Source of the DNA: Paludisphaera mucosa
GTDB lineage: Bacteria > Planctomycetota > Planctomycetia > Isosphaerales > Isosphaeraceae
Length of the DNA stretch: 64,000 bases
Direction: 5' to 3'
Assembly (NCBI RefSeq): GCF_029589435.1
Contig: NZ_JARRAG010000002.1
Location: 4,712,001-4,776,000 of the forward strand
The translations under genes were made by a program, and so were the position numbers. Under the pieces are notes generated by a model. That model searched no databases and had not been told where the DNA came from. It saw nothing but the letters and a program-made list of their open reading frames with translations. Shown here piece after piece: positions 9,347 to 17,987 of the stretch (within the stretch, counting starts at the first letter, position 1; every line of letters begins with the position of its first letter).

Positions 9347-10155
9347 GGGACGGACTCGGCCTGCGGGACCTCCGGGGGAGCCGGCGCGGGAGGCCGGAAC
9401 GCGAGGATCCCGAGGGCCGTCCCGATCGCGACCGAGATGCAGGCGATCAGCCGCGTGGACGTCGATGCGGCGACGGCGTCCGTGGTCCGGTCGAGCGGGA
9501 AGGCGAGGCCGCCGACCAACTCGTAGACCACCGTCCCCAGGAGCGCCCCGATCAGGCCGCCCAGCGCGGAGCGGACCGCGATCGGGCGACCGGGATGAGG
9601 CCCGGAAAGGCCGACCGCAAGGCCCGCGCCGAGGCCCGCGAGCCCCCAGATGACGCCGTGGGCCCGGGCCGATTGGAGCATGTCGGTCCCCGAGGGGTCC
9701 TTGTATTCGAAGTGGATGGGGATGACCAGGTACGACCCGGCGACGCCTCCCGCCGCGCCCGCGATCAGACCCAGCAGGCCCGGGCCCAGGCTCCTGGCCG
9801 CGGGGCCTTTCCAGGGGGCGGCCGACAAGCCCAGGGCGAGCCCGAGGAGGCCTCCCAGCAGTCCGTACGAGACCGCGGCGTTCCTCGTCCCGGCGATCCT
9901 CAGCTCGCGGTTCAACGCGCCGAAATCGAACCGCCGCGCCGACGATTCTTCCGAAGGCCGGAAGAACCCGTTCGTCATCTCGCCGCAGCCCCAGGCCGCG
10001 AACCCCGCGATGCAGGCGACGAACAACACAAGCAGCCATCGATCATGCGCGGTCGAACGAGTCGCACCGGCATCCGTCCCAGGCGACGACTCGCCGATCG
10101 AGGGCGGGACGGACCCGACGCCTGGAAGATCATCGTCGAACCGCTCGTCGGTCAT
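9343..10155 (-). CDS. Polytopic membrane protein coupled to TPR lipoprotein
   Basis: A 270-residue protein with a hydrophilic acidic N-terminus (1-40), one span at about 41-60 (WLLVLFVACIAGFAAWG), an exposed loop, and then about five Gly/Ala-rich spans (for example AAVSYGLLGGLLGLALGLSAA and VIWGLAGLGAGLAVGLSG). The C-terminus is Pro-rich. No known family is recognised; the glycine-patterned helices resemble pore- or scaffold-type proteins but that is only an impression. It is the first gene of a two-gene operon with the TPR lipoprotein, with a four-base overlap. The start ATG at 10155 gives a sensible cytoplasmic tail. Confidence 0.75.
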   Translation of the reverse strand: MTDERFDDDLPGVGSVPPSIGESSPGTDAGATRSTAHDRWLLVLFVACIAGFAAWGCGEMTNGFFRPSEESSARRFDFGALNRELRIAGTRNAAVSYGLLGGLLGLALGLSAAPWKGPAARSLGPGLLGLIAGAAGGVAGSYLVIPIHFEYKDPSGTDMLQSARAHGVIWGLAGLGAGLAVGLSGPHPGRPIAVRSALGGLIGALLGTVVYELVGGLAFPLDRTTDAVAASTSTRLIACISVAIGTALGILAFRPPAPAPPEVPQAESVP

Positions 10156-10685
10156 CCGTCACCCCCGAGACCTTCCGGCGTCCGGATCGCGGCGGCCGCC
10201 TTCCGCGGCCGACCGGCTCGATTCGGACATAGAAACCTCGTGCAGAGGCCTCGGCGGCGCGTCCCGAAACCGGTCCCTGCAAGAGAAGGAGACGACATGA
10301 TATGTCTAGCATCGAGGGATCGACAAGCTCTCACTGGGGGCTTGTAATTTGCATCCTGCCGGTGGAGACTCTCGGGACACCTCCGATCGGATGTTCGGAG
10401 CGTCGTGCGTGCATTTCTCCGATTCGCGGTCGTGCCTCAACATCGTGCTTTCGGCCGTCCGGCACCGTGTCGACGACCCGATCCCCGCTCTCGCCGGGCG
10501 GGATTTTCGGGGCGGTGACGTGTCGCGCGATCGGCCTCCGAACGCGGCCGGACCATCGTGATCCCCGCAAGATCGCCCGGATGGCCGGCATGTCGAAGCA
10601 GCACCGAGACGAGGGCTCGGTCGCGGTCGAACCCAGGTCGCTCGACCCGGGTTTCGATCACACCCCTGCATAGGAGCGATACGCC
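10156..10685. other. Gene-free stretch, weak sigma-54-like site
   Basis: A 530-base divergent intergenic region. Its open frames are short, mutually overlapping and Arg/Ser-rich, so I do not call a gene. At 10339-10352 a GG and a GC are separated by exactly ten bases (CTTGTAATTT) with TTTGCA at the -12 side; the -24 side is poor. It would read toward the small lipoprotein at 10686. Confidence 0.4.
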
Positions 10686-10895
10686 TTGAAATCGCCATCG
10701 ATGCGAGCCTTGGGCGTCTTACCGTTGATCGCGGCCGTCGTCCTCGCCTCCGGTTGCGGACCGGGGAGCGAGGTGCCGATCGCCAAGGCCCCGGCGCCTC
10801 CGGCGGACGCCAACCCCGCCCAGCCCAAGCTCCCGAGCAAGGACATCCTCAAGAACGCTTCCCCCAAGGATCTCAATCCGGGGAAGAGTTCCTGA
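10686..10895 (+). CDS. Small lipoprotein
   Basis: A 69-residue lipoprotein: a signal peptide with core LPLIAAVVL and lipobox L-A-S-G-C, lipid cysteine C24, then a short mature tail of about 45 residues rich in Pro, Ala and Lys (PPADANPAQPKLPSKDIL). The start is a TTG with AGGAG nine bases upstream; an ATG at 10701 would also give a signal peptide but is badly spaced. It lies 96 bases before a DUF1559 gene on the same strand. In planctomycetes, DUF1559 genes are very often paired with a small lipoprotein, so the two probably act together at the envelope. No enzymatic domain is possible at this size. Confidence 0.75.
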   Translation: MKSPSMRALGVLPLIAAVVLASGCGPGSEVPIAKAPAPPADANPAQPKLPSKDILKNASPKDLNPGKSS

Positions 10896-10991
10896 CGCGC
10901 CGCTCATCCTTCACGATCGCCCTTCTCCCGGACCCGGAAGACTCCGCTGCGTCATCGGTCGCATCCGCAATTTCCGTTGGAGGATTCTCCC

Positions 10992-12167
10992 ATGAAGGCT
11001 TGTGATCACGCGATCCCGTCGCGATCATGCGGCAGGCGTGGACGTGGATTCACGCTCATCGAATTGCTGGTCGTCATCGCCATCATCGCGGTCCTGATCG
11101 CGTTGTTGCTGCCGGCCGTCCAGTCGGCCCGCGAGGCCGCCCGCCGCGCTCAATGCACCAACAACCTCAAGCAGCTCGGTCTGGCGTTGGCGAACTACGA
11201 GTCGGCCACGCAAGCCTATCCCGCCTGTTACGGGGGCACGCGCAACCTGTCCTCGCCGGCCACCGGGCGGGGGACGTGGTGCTCCTGGAGCCCCCACTCG
11301 CTGCTCCTCCCCTACTTCGAGCAGGGGGCGCTCTACAACGCCATCAACTTCTCGACGCATAGCAACGGCGATTGGCCGAACGACGCCCCCAACGGCGTCG
11401 CCGCGAACACGACCGCGATCACGGTCATGATCAATTCGCTCGTCTGCCCCTCCTCCCCGCAGGCGCCGGCGACCTACGCGGGCAAGCAGGTCCCCGGGAA
11501 CAACTATTTCGCCTCGGTCGGCTCCAGCTTCCACTGGATCGGGGCGGCGGGGAGCGGCTCTCCGAACGGCATCTTCTACTACGGCGGCGGCGAGGCCCAG
11601 CTCAGCGGGGCCACCTGGGACTCGGTCGGGGCCCTCAAGATCAGCAACCTCACGGACGGGACCTCGAACACGATCGCGTTCGGCGAGTGGCGGACGGGGG
11701 ACTTCAACGAGAACAAGCTCTCGATCACCGACGTGGTCACCCCGCCCTCGGCGCCCCCCGGGATCACCGACACCTGGGGCAGCCCCATGTTGAACATGCC
11801 GGCCGGCGCCACCGCGCTGCAGCAGTGGCTGCCGATCTGCGCCGGCTACGCCCCGACGTCGCCGGGGAACTGGTCCACGAACCGGAGCTGGCTGGCCAAG
11901 ACCTGGGCGACCGGCATGTTCGGATACACCCTGGGCAACGTCCTGCTGCCCCCGAACTCGCCCTATCCGAACTGCGAGTTCCCGACCGCGGGGGGCGACT
12001 TCGACGCGCCCGGGATCTATGGGCTGAGCAGCTACCATTCCGGCGGCTGCAACATCGCCTTCGGCGACGGATCGGTGCGGTTCCTCAAGGCGAGCACCTC
12101 CAACACCATCGTCTGGGCGCTGGGCTCGCGAGAAGGGGGCGAGGTCGTCTCCTCCGACTCGTACTGA
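10992..12167 (+). CDS. DUF1559 pseudopilin-like protein (H-x9-DG type)
   Basis: A 391-residue envelope protein of the large planctomycete DUF1559 family. The N-terminus has a type II/IV prepilin leader: a basic stretch, cleavage site G19/F20, the conserved E24 (position +5) and a hydrophobic helix ([19 protein letters not shown]), followed by the family segment [20 protein letters not shown]. The C-terminus holds the defining motif H349-x9-D359-G360 ([17 protein letters not shown]). Processing by the prepilin peptidase and assembly into a pilus-like or surface structure are presumed from the leader; the true role of the family is not settled. ATG at 10992 is chosen because GGAGG lies ten bases upstream; an in-frame TTG at 10977 overlaps that site. 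Confidence 0.93.
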   Translation: MKACDHAIPSRSCGRRGRGFTLIELLVVIAIIAVLIALLLPAVQSAREAARRAQCTNNLKQLGLALANYESATQAYPACYGGTRNLSSPATGRGTWCSWSPHSLLLPYFEQGALYNAINFSTHSNGDWPNDAPNGVAANTTAITVMINSLVCPSSPQAPATYAGKQVPGNNYFASVGSSFHWIGAAGSGSPNGIFYYGGGEAQLSGATWDSVGALKISNLTDGTSNTIAFGEWRTGDFNENKLSITDVVTPPSAPPGITDTWGSPMLNMPAGATALQQWLPICAGYAPTSPGNWSTNRSWLAKTWATGMFGYTLGNVLLPPNSPYPNCEFPTAGGDFDAPGIYGLSSYHSGGCNIAFGDGSVRFLKASTSNTIVWALGSREGGEVVSSDSY

Positions 12168-12223
12168 GCCCCGCGCCGCCGCGGCCTAGGCGTGGAAGAG
12201 GACGTCTCGCCGCGGCCGTCGGC

Positions 12224-12243
12224 GGCCCCTTGCTCACGGGGCC
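12224..12243 (+). terminator. Possible hairpin terminator after DUF1559 gene
   Basis: GGCCCC and GGGGCC pair around TTGCTCAC, about 57 bases past the stop of the DUF1559 gene. There is no T-run, so this is only a plausible stop or RNA-stabilising hairpin. Confidence 0.3.
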
Positions 12244-12366
12244 GGGGGGATCGATAATCGCGCCAGGGTCGGCCCCCGCCCGGGGCCGGCCTTCCCGCCT
12301 CGACCTTCCCGCCAGGATCGTCGGCCCGCCACGCCCCCCGTCGCGGCCGACGGGGAGCCGACGACC

Positions 12367-13908
12367 ATGAGAACATCGACGCTGATCCGGAGCTTCGCGA
12401 GGGCGACGGCCGCGGCCGCCTCGCTCCTCACGCTCGCCGCGGCCGTCCCGGCGCCCGCCCAGGAGCCCGTGCGGAAGATCCCGCCGGCGATCGGGCCGAA
12501 CATCGACCTCGAGCCCGGCGACTTCGCCCGGTCGCGGCGGTTCGGGCCGGGCGACAAGGTCGTGATGACGCACTATTTCTACTGGTACGACGCCCCTTCG
12601 AAGGCCCATATCGTCGACTACGACGGCTCCGACGCGCTGACCACCCACCCGCCGACGCTCAGGGACTTCTCGTACAAGAGCGTCTCGTGGCACAAGGGCC
12701 AGCTCAAGGACATGATCGCGGCCGGGATCGACGTCGTCCTGCCGGTCTTCTGGGGGAGCCCCGGCGACCACACGCCGGGCTCGCGGATGTTCTGGAGCTT
12801 CGAGGGCCTGCCCCCGTTCGTCAAGGCGCTCGACGAGCTGAAGGCCGAGGGGATCGAGCCGCCGGCCGTCGGCCTCTTCTACGACACCTCGACGCTCGAG
12901 TCCAACGGCTGGGGCTACCACGCCGACCTGACGACCGACCTGGGCCGGGCCTGGTTCGTCGCCACGATCCGCGACTTCTTCTCGATGATCCCGCCCCGGC
13001 ACTGGGCGCTGCTGGACGGCAAGCCGATCGTCGACCTGTACTCGGCGGCGTTCGCCAAGGCCCACGACCAGTCGAGCATCGACCTCCTCAAGGCCGAGTT
13101 CCCGAAGCGGTTCGGCGGGACGGCACCGTACGTGATCCGCGAGGTCTCGTGGAACGTCAAGGCCGACGACGTCTACGCCTGGGGCGGCGCGGTGCGGCCG
13201 AACTTCCTGGGGGTCGCCGAGATCGGCCCCGGCTACGACCACTCGGCCGTCCCGGGCCGCGAGCCCCTGGTCGTCGACCGCGAGGGGGGCGCCTTCTACG
13301 AGCGCGCGTGGGTCCAGGCCCTGAACCGCTCGCCCCGGATCGTGATCGTCGAGACCTGGAACGAGTTCCACGAGGGGACCACGGTCGCCGAGGCCCGCGA
13401 GTACGGCCGCACGTACATCGACCTGACCCGCAAGTACGTCGATATGTTCAAGAAGGGGATCGTCCCGCCCCGGCCGAGGACCGCGTACACCGACGCCGCG
13501 ACGGTCGCGATCGCGCTGGGCGCGACGGACCGCGCCGAGGGCCTGGCCCGGGTCGACGTCGCCGACGGCCGCTCGGCCGCCGCGACGACCGCGGGCAAGA
13601 CCTCGCGGGCGCCGGCGAAGGGGGTGGGCGGCCGCTACCTGTATTTCCGCGTCGACGACGGCTTCAAGTGGGCCCGCTCGATGCACGCCGCGGTCGAGGT
13701 CGACTACTACGACGCCGGACCGGGCTCGTTCGGCCTCCAGTACGACTCGCACGACCCGTCGGCCGAGCTCAACGGCGCCTACAAGCCCGCCGCCGCCCGG
13801 GCCGGCCTGACCGGCTCGCACGCGTGGAAGACCGTCCGCTTCGACCTCCCCGACGCCCGCCTCGACGGCGCCCAGAACGGCGGCGCCGACTTCCGCCTGG
13901 CCTTCTAG
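12367..13908 (+). CDS. Secreted DUF5010 / GH99-like glycosidase-type protein
   Basis: A 513-residue exported protein. A signal peptide with an Ala-rich core ends near residue 31 (VPAPAQ). The main domain resembles DUF5010 and the GH99-like (endo-mannosidase/glycosyl transferase-linked) barrels: the early MTHYFYWYD, a central GIDVVLPVFWGSPGD, LDGKPIVDLY, and the characteristic late ETWNEFHEG at 329-337, where the glutamates are likely active-site residues. The last 140 residues (from about ATVAIALGATDRAEG) form a beta-rich domain with GRYLYFRVDDGFKW and VEVDYYDAG, like the carbohydrate-binding part of DUF5010 proteins. It likely acts on a polysaccharide outside the cytoplasm. Substrate is unknown. 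Monocistronic, convergent with the following MFS gene. Confidence 0.8.
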   Translation: MRTSTLIRSFARATAAAASLLTLAAAVPAPAQEPVRKIPPAIGPNIDLEPGDFARSRRFGPGDKVVMTHYFYWYDAPSKAHIVDYDGSDALTTHPPTLRDFSYKSVSWHKGQLKDMIAAGIDVVLPVFWGSPGDHTPGSRMFWSFEGLPPFVKALDELKAEGIEPPAVGLFYDTSTLESNGWGYHADLTTDLGRAWFVATIRDFFSMIPPRHWALLDGKPIVDLYSAAFAKAHDQSSIDLLKAEFPKRFGGTAPYVIREVSWNVKADDVYAWGGAVRPNFLGVAEIGPGYDHSAVPGREPLVVDREGGAFYERAWVQALNRSPRIVIVETWNEFHEGTTVAEAREYGRTYIDLTRKYVDMFKKGIVPPRPRTAYTDAATVAIALGATDRAEGLARVDVADGRSAAATTAGKTSRAPAKGVGGRYLYFRVDDGFKWARSMHAAVEVDYYDAGPGSFGLQYDSHDPSAELNGAYKPAAARAGLTGSHAWKTVRFDLPDARLDGAQNGGADFRLAF

Positions 13909-14013
13909 GGCGTCGACCCGCCGATCCACGCCGTGCGGATGATCCGGCCGGGTCGGTGAGTCGACCCGCCGGGCGCGCCCCTCGCCCTCTCGGTCGCCCC
14001 CGCGCCGCCGGCC

Positions 14014-15516
14014 CTACACCTCGGCCGCCCGCGCCGGCGCGGGGTCGGGGCGCGCGCCGGCCGCGGGGCGGCCGCCGACGCCGAGGCTGGCGATGATCGT
14101 CGCCCCCACGAGCATGGCGCCCGAGAGGATCCAGAGGGACGAGTCGTACGAGTCGGTGTGGTCCTTGAGGACCCCCACCAGCGTCGGCCCGATCCAGCCG
14201 CCGAGGTTGGCGAGCGAGTTGATCAGGCCGATGCTCGCCGCCGCGGCCGTCTCGGTCAGCAGCAGGCCGGGGAGAGTCCAGAAGGCGGGCAGGTAGGCCT
14301 TGAACCCCACCAGCGCCATGGTGAACGCGGCCACGGTCAGCCACTGGTTCCCGCTCGGGTAGTTGTTCCGGTTCGTGAACGGGATCAGGGCCATGGCCAC
14401 CGCCCCCACGACGATCGGCAGCGAGGCGTGCCAGCGCCGCTCGTTGGTCCGGTCGGAGTTCCAGCCCACGAAGATCTGGCCCAGCAACGACCCGATGGGC
14501 GGGATCATGAGCAGGTAGGCCACCGTGCCGACGTCCAGCTTGTACCAGTCCTTGATGATCGAGGGCATCTGCATCTCGACGGCGTAGTTGCCGCAAGTGC
14601 AGAGGAAGAAGGCCAGCGCCAGGAGCAGGATCTTGGGGTGCGCCAACGCCTGGACGATGGTGAAGTGCCCGGACCCCGCGTGCCGCCGCTTCTCGTCGTC
14701 GAGCTCGCCCTGGAGCGCCTCGCGCTCTTCGGGGGTGAGCCACGACGCCTGGGCGGGGCGGTCGGTCAGGTAGGCCAGGACCACGAAGCCCAGGACGACG
14801 GCCGGGATCCCCCAGAGCAGGAAGACCCACTGCCAGCCGAAGAGGCCCCACGGTCCCAGCCCCCCGCCGCCGCCGAGCCTCAGCATCTGGTTCGAGATCG
14901 GCGGCCCGAGGATCTGCGAGATCGGCGCGGCGATGAGGAACCAGGCCAGGGCCCGCGAGCGGTCCCGGCGCGGGAACCAGTGCGACAGGTAGACGATCAC
15001 GCCCGGGAAGAACCCGGCCTCGGCCAGGCCCAGCAGGAACCGGGCCAGGCAGAACTGGGCGACGAACGGCGAGCCCGGGCGTCGCAGGGCCGCCGCGGCC
15101 GTGCCTTCGCCGCCGCCGAAGACCCGCTCGACGACCCCCGCCGCGGCCCCCAGCAGCGACTCGAGCGCCGTCGTCACGACCGGCACGCGGTAGTGCACGA
15201 ACGCGGTCAGCGAGGCCACCAGCCCCCACGAGACCATGATCCGGAAGATCCACTTGCGGGCGCTCCAGCGCTCGACCAGGATCGAGCCCGGGATCTCCAG
15301 CAGCAGGTAGCCGAAGAAGAACACCCCCATCCCGAAGCCGAAGACCGACTCCGTGAATCCCAGGGAGCCCAGGTCCTCCTCCATCTGGAGCTTCGCGAAG
15401 CCGACGTTCGTGCGGTCGACGTAGGCGACGACGTAGCAGATGAACAAGAGCGGCAGGAGCCGCCGATACGCCTTGCCCCGGGCACGGTCCAGGGCGCTTG
15501 GGTTCTCCGACGGCAT
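14014..15516 (-). CDS. MFS transporter, anion:cation symporter type
   Basis: A 500-residue inner-membrane permease with about twelve spans. The start KAYRRLLPLLFICYVVAYVD, followed by RTNVGFAKLQM, is the signature of the ACS family (hexuronate, phthalate, tartrate and related organic-anion:H+ symporters). GYLLLEIPGSILVERWSARK holds the loop 2-3 motif, and LGLAEAGFFPGVIVYLSHWF the typical helix-4/5 segment. A Gly/Ala-rich insert of about 40 residues (around 105-150, VTTALESLLGAAAGV) sits between helices 3 and 4 and is longer than in enteric homologues. The ATG at 15516 fits the family start. No catabolic gene is adjacent, so the substrate is not predictable. Confidence 0.9.
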   Translation of the reverse strand: MPSENPSALDRARGKAYRRLLPLLFICYVVAYVDRTNVGFAKLQMEEDLGSLGFTESVFGFGMGVFFFGYLLLEIPGSILVERWSARKWIFRIMVSWGLVASLTAFVHYRVPVVTTALESLLGAAAGVVERVFGGGEGTAAAALRRPGSPFVAQFCLARFLLGLAEAGFFPGVIVYLSHWFPRRDRSRALAWFLIAAPISQILGPPISNQMLRLGGGGGLGPWGLFGWQWVFLLWGIPAVVLGFVVLAYLTDRPAQASWLTPEEREALQGELDDEKRRHAGSGHFTIVQALAHPKILLLALAFFLCTCGNYAVEMQMPSIIKDWYKLDVGTVAYLLMIPPIGSLLGQIFVGWNSDRTNERRWHASLPIVVGAVAMALIPFTNRNNYPSGNQWLTVAAFTMALVGFKAYLPAFWTLPGLLLTETAAAASIGLINSLANLGGWIGPTLVGVLKDHTDSYDSSLWILSGAMLVGATIIASLGVGGRPAAGARPDPAPARAAEV

Positions 15517-15643
15517 GGGGCGCCCTCGATCGGATCGATGGGGAGGAGGTCCGCGGCGCGGCACGGCAGGCCAGTCTATAGGATCGGCCCCGCGTCCCCC
15601 ACTCCCCAGCGGGTACTTTGTCGAAAACACCGGCGACCTGGGC

Positions 15644-15821
15644 GATCCACCTTCTCCCCTCGTGGGAGAAGGTGGCCGAAGGCCGGACGAGGGGCTCGTC
15701 ATCCGACGCCGACCCTTTTGCGGTCCAAGCCTCCCACCGGCCTCGTGGTCCGACGGCCCGGCGGGGTCCCCCTCATCCGGCCCTTCGGGCCACCTTCTCC
15801 CACGAGGGGAGAAGGTGGATC
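15644..15821. repeat. Inverted-repeat element (MITE/REP-like)
   Basis: Two nearly identical arms of about 51 bases face each other: 15644-15694 and 15769-15821. Each arm contains a palindrome of its own (CCTTCTCCC-CTCGT-GGGAGAAGG) followed by GGCCGAAGGCCGGA in one arm and GGCCCGAAGGGCCGGA in the other. About 75 unrelated bases lie between. It sits in the upstream region of the MFS gene. The form fits a non-autonomous, structured dispersed repeat; no transposase is inside. Confidence 0.75.
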
Positions 15822-15906
15822 GCCCCGCCCCCACTCCGGGGTTTACGATAGAGCGTCCGGCGGGGAAAAGCGGGCGGCCCGAGGCCTCGCCGCGGCCCGC
15901 GGGGGC

Positions 15907-16662
15907 TCAGCGGCTGACGTCGGAGCGGGAGCGTTCGCGCAGGCGGCCGAGGCTCTTGCGGTCCACGCGGTCGGCGCGGGCGCGTCCGCGGCGCGGGCTC
16001 GGCTCGGACGGGCCGGGGAAGGGGGCCAGGCTCGCGTCGACGTCGCGCGAGGATTCGACGCCGGGGGGCCGTCCCGCGGGGCCGGCGAGCAGGGCCGGGC
16101 TGAAGGGGAGCGAGATGGGGGTGATGCGGTTCACCTTCCAGACGCCGGGCTTGGTCTCCTCGAAGCCCAGCGACCAGGCCGAGTCGCCCGCACCGGCCCC
16201 GTTGTACCCCGCCGGCCCCTGCATGGCCCCCCGGACGAAGATCTTGAACTCGGCCTTCCCCCGCCGCGTCCGCCGCCCGGCGCTGGTCTGCAGCTCGCGG
16301 ATCCGCACGACGTCGAACTTCGAGTTGGCCAGGCTCGCCTGGATCAGGGCCCGGGTCGCGATCGTCGGCATCGATTCGCCGGCCTGCACGTACTGGACGT
16401 CGGGCGTCAGGTGCGCCAGCAGCCCTTGGGCGTCGGAGGCCAGGAGCGACCGCCGCAGGTCGTAGACCACCGCCTCGATCCGCTCGTCGTCCGTGACCCA
16501 GAACCACTCGACCGTCAGCACCACGCCCGCCAGGCCCAGGGCCGTCAGGCCCCAGATCAGGTACTTCCCCTCCTGCCGGGCCCGCAAGGCCACGAAGCAG
16601 CAGGCCGCCGCCAGCAGCAAGGCCCCCGCCGGCAACGTCGGATCTTCCGAGAACATCGTCAT
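15907..16662 (-). CDS. Membrane-anchored SnoaL/NTF2-like protein
   Basis: A 251-residue protein with two N-terminal membrane spans (about 10-30 and 36-54, AGALLLAAACCFVALRA and YLIWGLTALGLAGVVLTVEW). A soluble domain of about 130 residues follows; its layout (DDERIEAVVYDLRRSLLASD, then a mixed beta/alpha stretch ending VWKVNRITPISLP) resembles NTF2-like/SnoaL cone folds, often small-ligand-binding. The tail of about 55 residues is Arg/Ser/Pro-rich and probably disordered. The assignment to this fold is by pattern only. It is followed downstream on the + strand side by the inverted-repeat element and stands alone. Confidence 0.6.
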   Translation of the reverse strand: MTMFSEDPTLPAGALLLAAACCFVALRARQEGKYLIWGLTALGLAGVVLTVEWFWVTDDERIEAVVYDLRRSLLASDAQGLLAHLTPDVQYVQAGESMPTIATRALIQASLANSKFDVVRIRELQTSAGRRTRRGKAEFKIFVRGAMQGPAGYNGAGAGDSAWSLGFEETKPGVWKVNRITPISLPFSPALLAGPAGRPPGVESSRDVDASLAPFPGPSEPSPRRGRARADRVDRKSLGRLRERSRSDVSR

Positions 16663-16747
16663 CCCGACGCCTCCCCGCCCCTGAGTCCTACTTTTGTAAG
16701 ATCCAGGGGTATTGTCGCTGCGAGCGGGCCGCCCGGCCAGTCCTCGA

Positions 16748-17872
16748 TCATTCGGATTTCTCGGATTTGGGGTCGGCGGGGGCCTTCTTCTCGTCGGCCT
16801 TGGCCTTCTCGGCGGGCTTGGCCTTGGCGTCGGGCTGGGCCTTCTTCTCGCCGGCCTTCCTGTCGCCGGCCTGGCGGCGGACGGTCTGGACGTCGGTGAA
16901 GGCGACGGGGATCTGGTTGTAGCGGGGCTCCCATTCGTTGGCGCGGAGCTTGATGTGGGCCTCGAGGTACTTGACGAGGGCCTCGGCCGCGCCGGGCTCG
17001 AGGCGCAGGAGCTTGTAGCCGTGGAGCGGGGAGGGGAAGATCTCGACCTTGTTGAAGCGGCCCCGTTCCAGGTCCTTTCGCACGGCCTCGACGGCGTCCT
17101 TCGAGGCCGCGTCCTTGGCGCCGGCCATGAGGAACAGGGGGACGCGGAGGGCGACCGGCGGGGCGATGCGCGTCAGGGCGTAGCCGGAGCCCTCGGGCTG
17201 GGGCGAGACCAGGACGAGGGCGGCGAGGTCGCCGGCCCGCCCCTCGGTGGAGACGGCGGCCCCGGGCTGGTGGGCCCAGGCCGCCGCGAGGTTCCCCCCC
17301 TCGCCGACGCCGACGACGCCGAGCTTGCCGACGTTCAGCTCGCCGCGGTTGTGGCGGTCGAGCAGGAACTGGTAGGCGGCCTGCAGGTCGTCGGCCATCG
17401 CGTCGCGCTCGTCGGCCGCGAGCGCCCGCCGCGGGTTCTGGCCCTGGCCCCGCAGGTCCATCGTGAAGACGGCGTAGCTCTCGTCCTGGAGGTGCTCGGC
17501 CAGGCCGCGGCCCTTGAACTCCAGGACCGGGTCCTCGAAGTCCTTCCGCGACCGCTGCCGCTCGTGGATCAGGATCACCACCGGCGCGTTGACGCCGACC
17601 TTCGCCGGGTAGTACGAGGCCGCCAGCGGCGTGCCGTCGAACGAGCGGAGCTTGAACGTGTAATGATACGTCCCCGGCGCGCCGGCCTTCCCCGCGTCGG
17701 CGCGGGCGAGCGGGTCGCCCCCCTGGGGCTGCACCTTCTTCAGCGGCTCGCCCCCCTGGTTGCGCAGGGGCCGGCCGCCCTTCCGCCGCGCCTCCTGGGC
17801 CGCGACGCCCAGGGTGGTCGACAGGGTGATCAGGACGGTCCAGAATCTCCGGCTCGCCAGCAGTCTGCGCAT
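16748..17872 (-). CDS. Secreted alpha/beta-hydrolase-like protein lacking the usual nucleophile
   Basis: A 374-residue exported protein: signal peptide 1-25 (VLITLSTTLGVAAQ), a low-complexity Gly/Gln/Arg linker, then an alpha/beta-hydrolase core from about residue 68. The strand VVILIHERQRSRKDF carries the oxyanion-type HE/HG loop, and TMDLRGQG (about 138-144) is the usual next element. The nucleophile elbow reads G-V-G-E191-G instead of G-x-S-x-G or G-x-C-x-G. A candidate acid (D near 257, AGAKDAAS) and histidine (PLHGYK, about 292) remain. The C-terminal 35 residues are Lys/Ala-rich (KAKPAEKAKADEKKAP). Either the protein is a pseudoenzyme or binding protein, or it uses Glu; I favour the former. 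Planctomycete homologues with dienelactone-hydrolase-like folds are the likely relatives. Confidence 0.75.
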   Translation of the reverse strand: MRRLLASRRFWTVLITLSTTLGVAAQEARRKGGRPLRNQGGEPLKKVQPQGGDPLARADAGKAGAPGTYHYTFKLRSFDGTPLAASYYPAKVGVNAPVVILIHERQRSRKDFEDPVLEFKGRGLAEHLQDESYAVFTMDLRGQGQNPRRALAADERDAMADDLQAAYQFLLDRHNRGELNVGKLGVVGVGEGGNLAAAWAHQPGAAVSTEGRAGDLAALVLVSPQPEGSGYALTRIAPPVALRVPLFLMAGAKDAASKDAVEAVRKDLERGRFNKVEIFPSPLHGYKLLRLEPGAAEALVKYLEAHIKLRANEWEPRYNQIPVAFTDVQTVRRQAGDRKAGEKKAQPDAKAKPAEKAKADEKKAPADPKSEKSE

Positions 17873-17987
17873 GGGGCGTCCCCGTAATCGGCTCGTCGCG
17901 AGGCGGTCTCGCGGGCCGGTCGGCCCGCCTCATCATCGTATGCCGCGAGCCGGCGCACCACAAGCGCGACCGCCGCGGGGCGCGGCT

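Noticed and set aside
15644-15821. Considered as a small CRISPR array because of repeated palindromes
   Set aside because: Only two copies, in inverted and not direct orientation, with no cas genes and a single 75-base gap.
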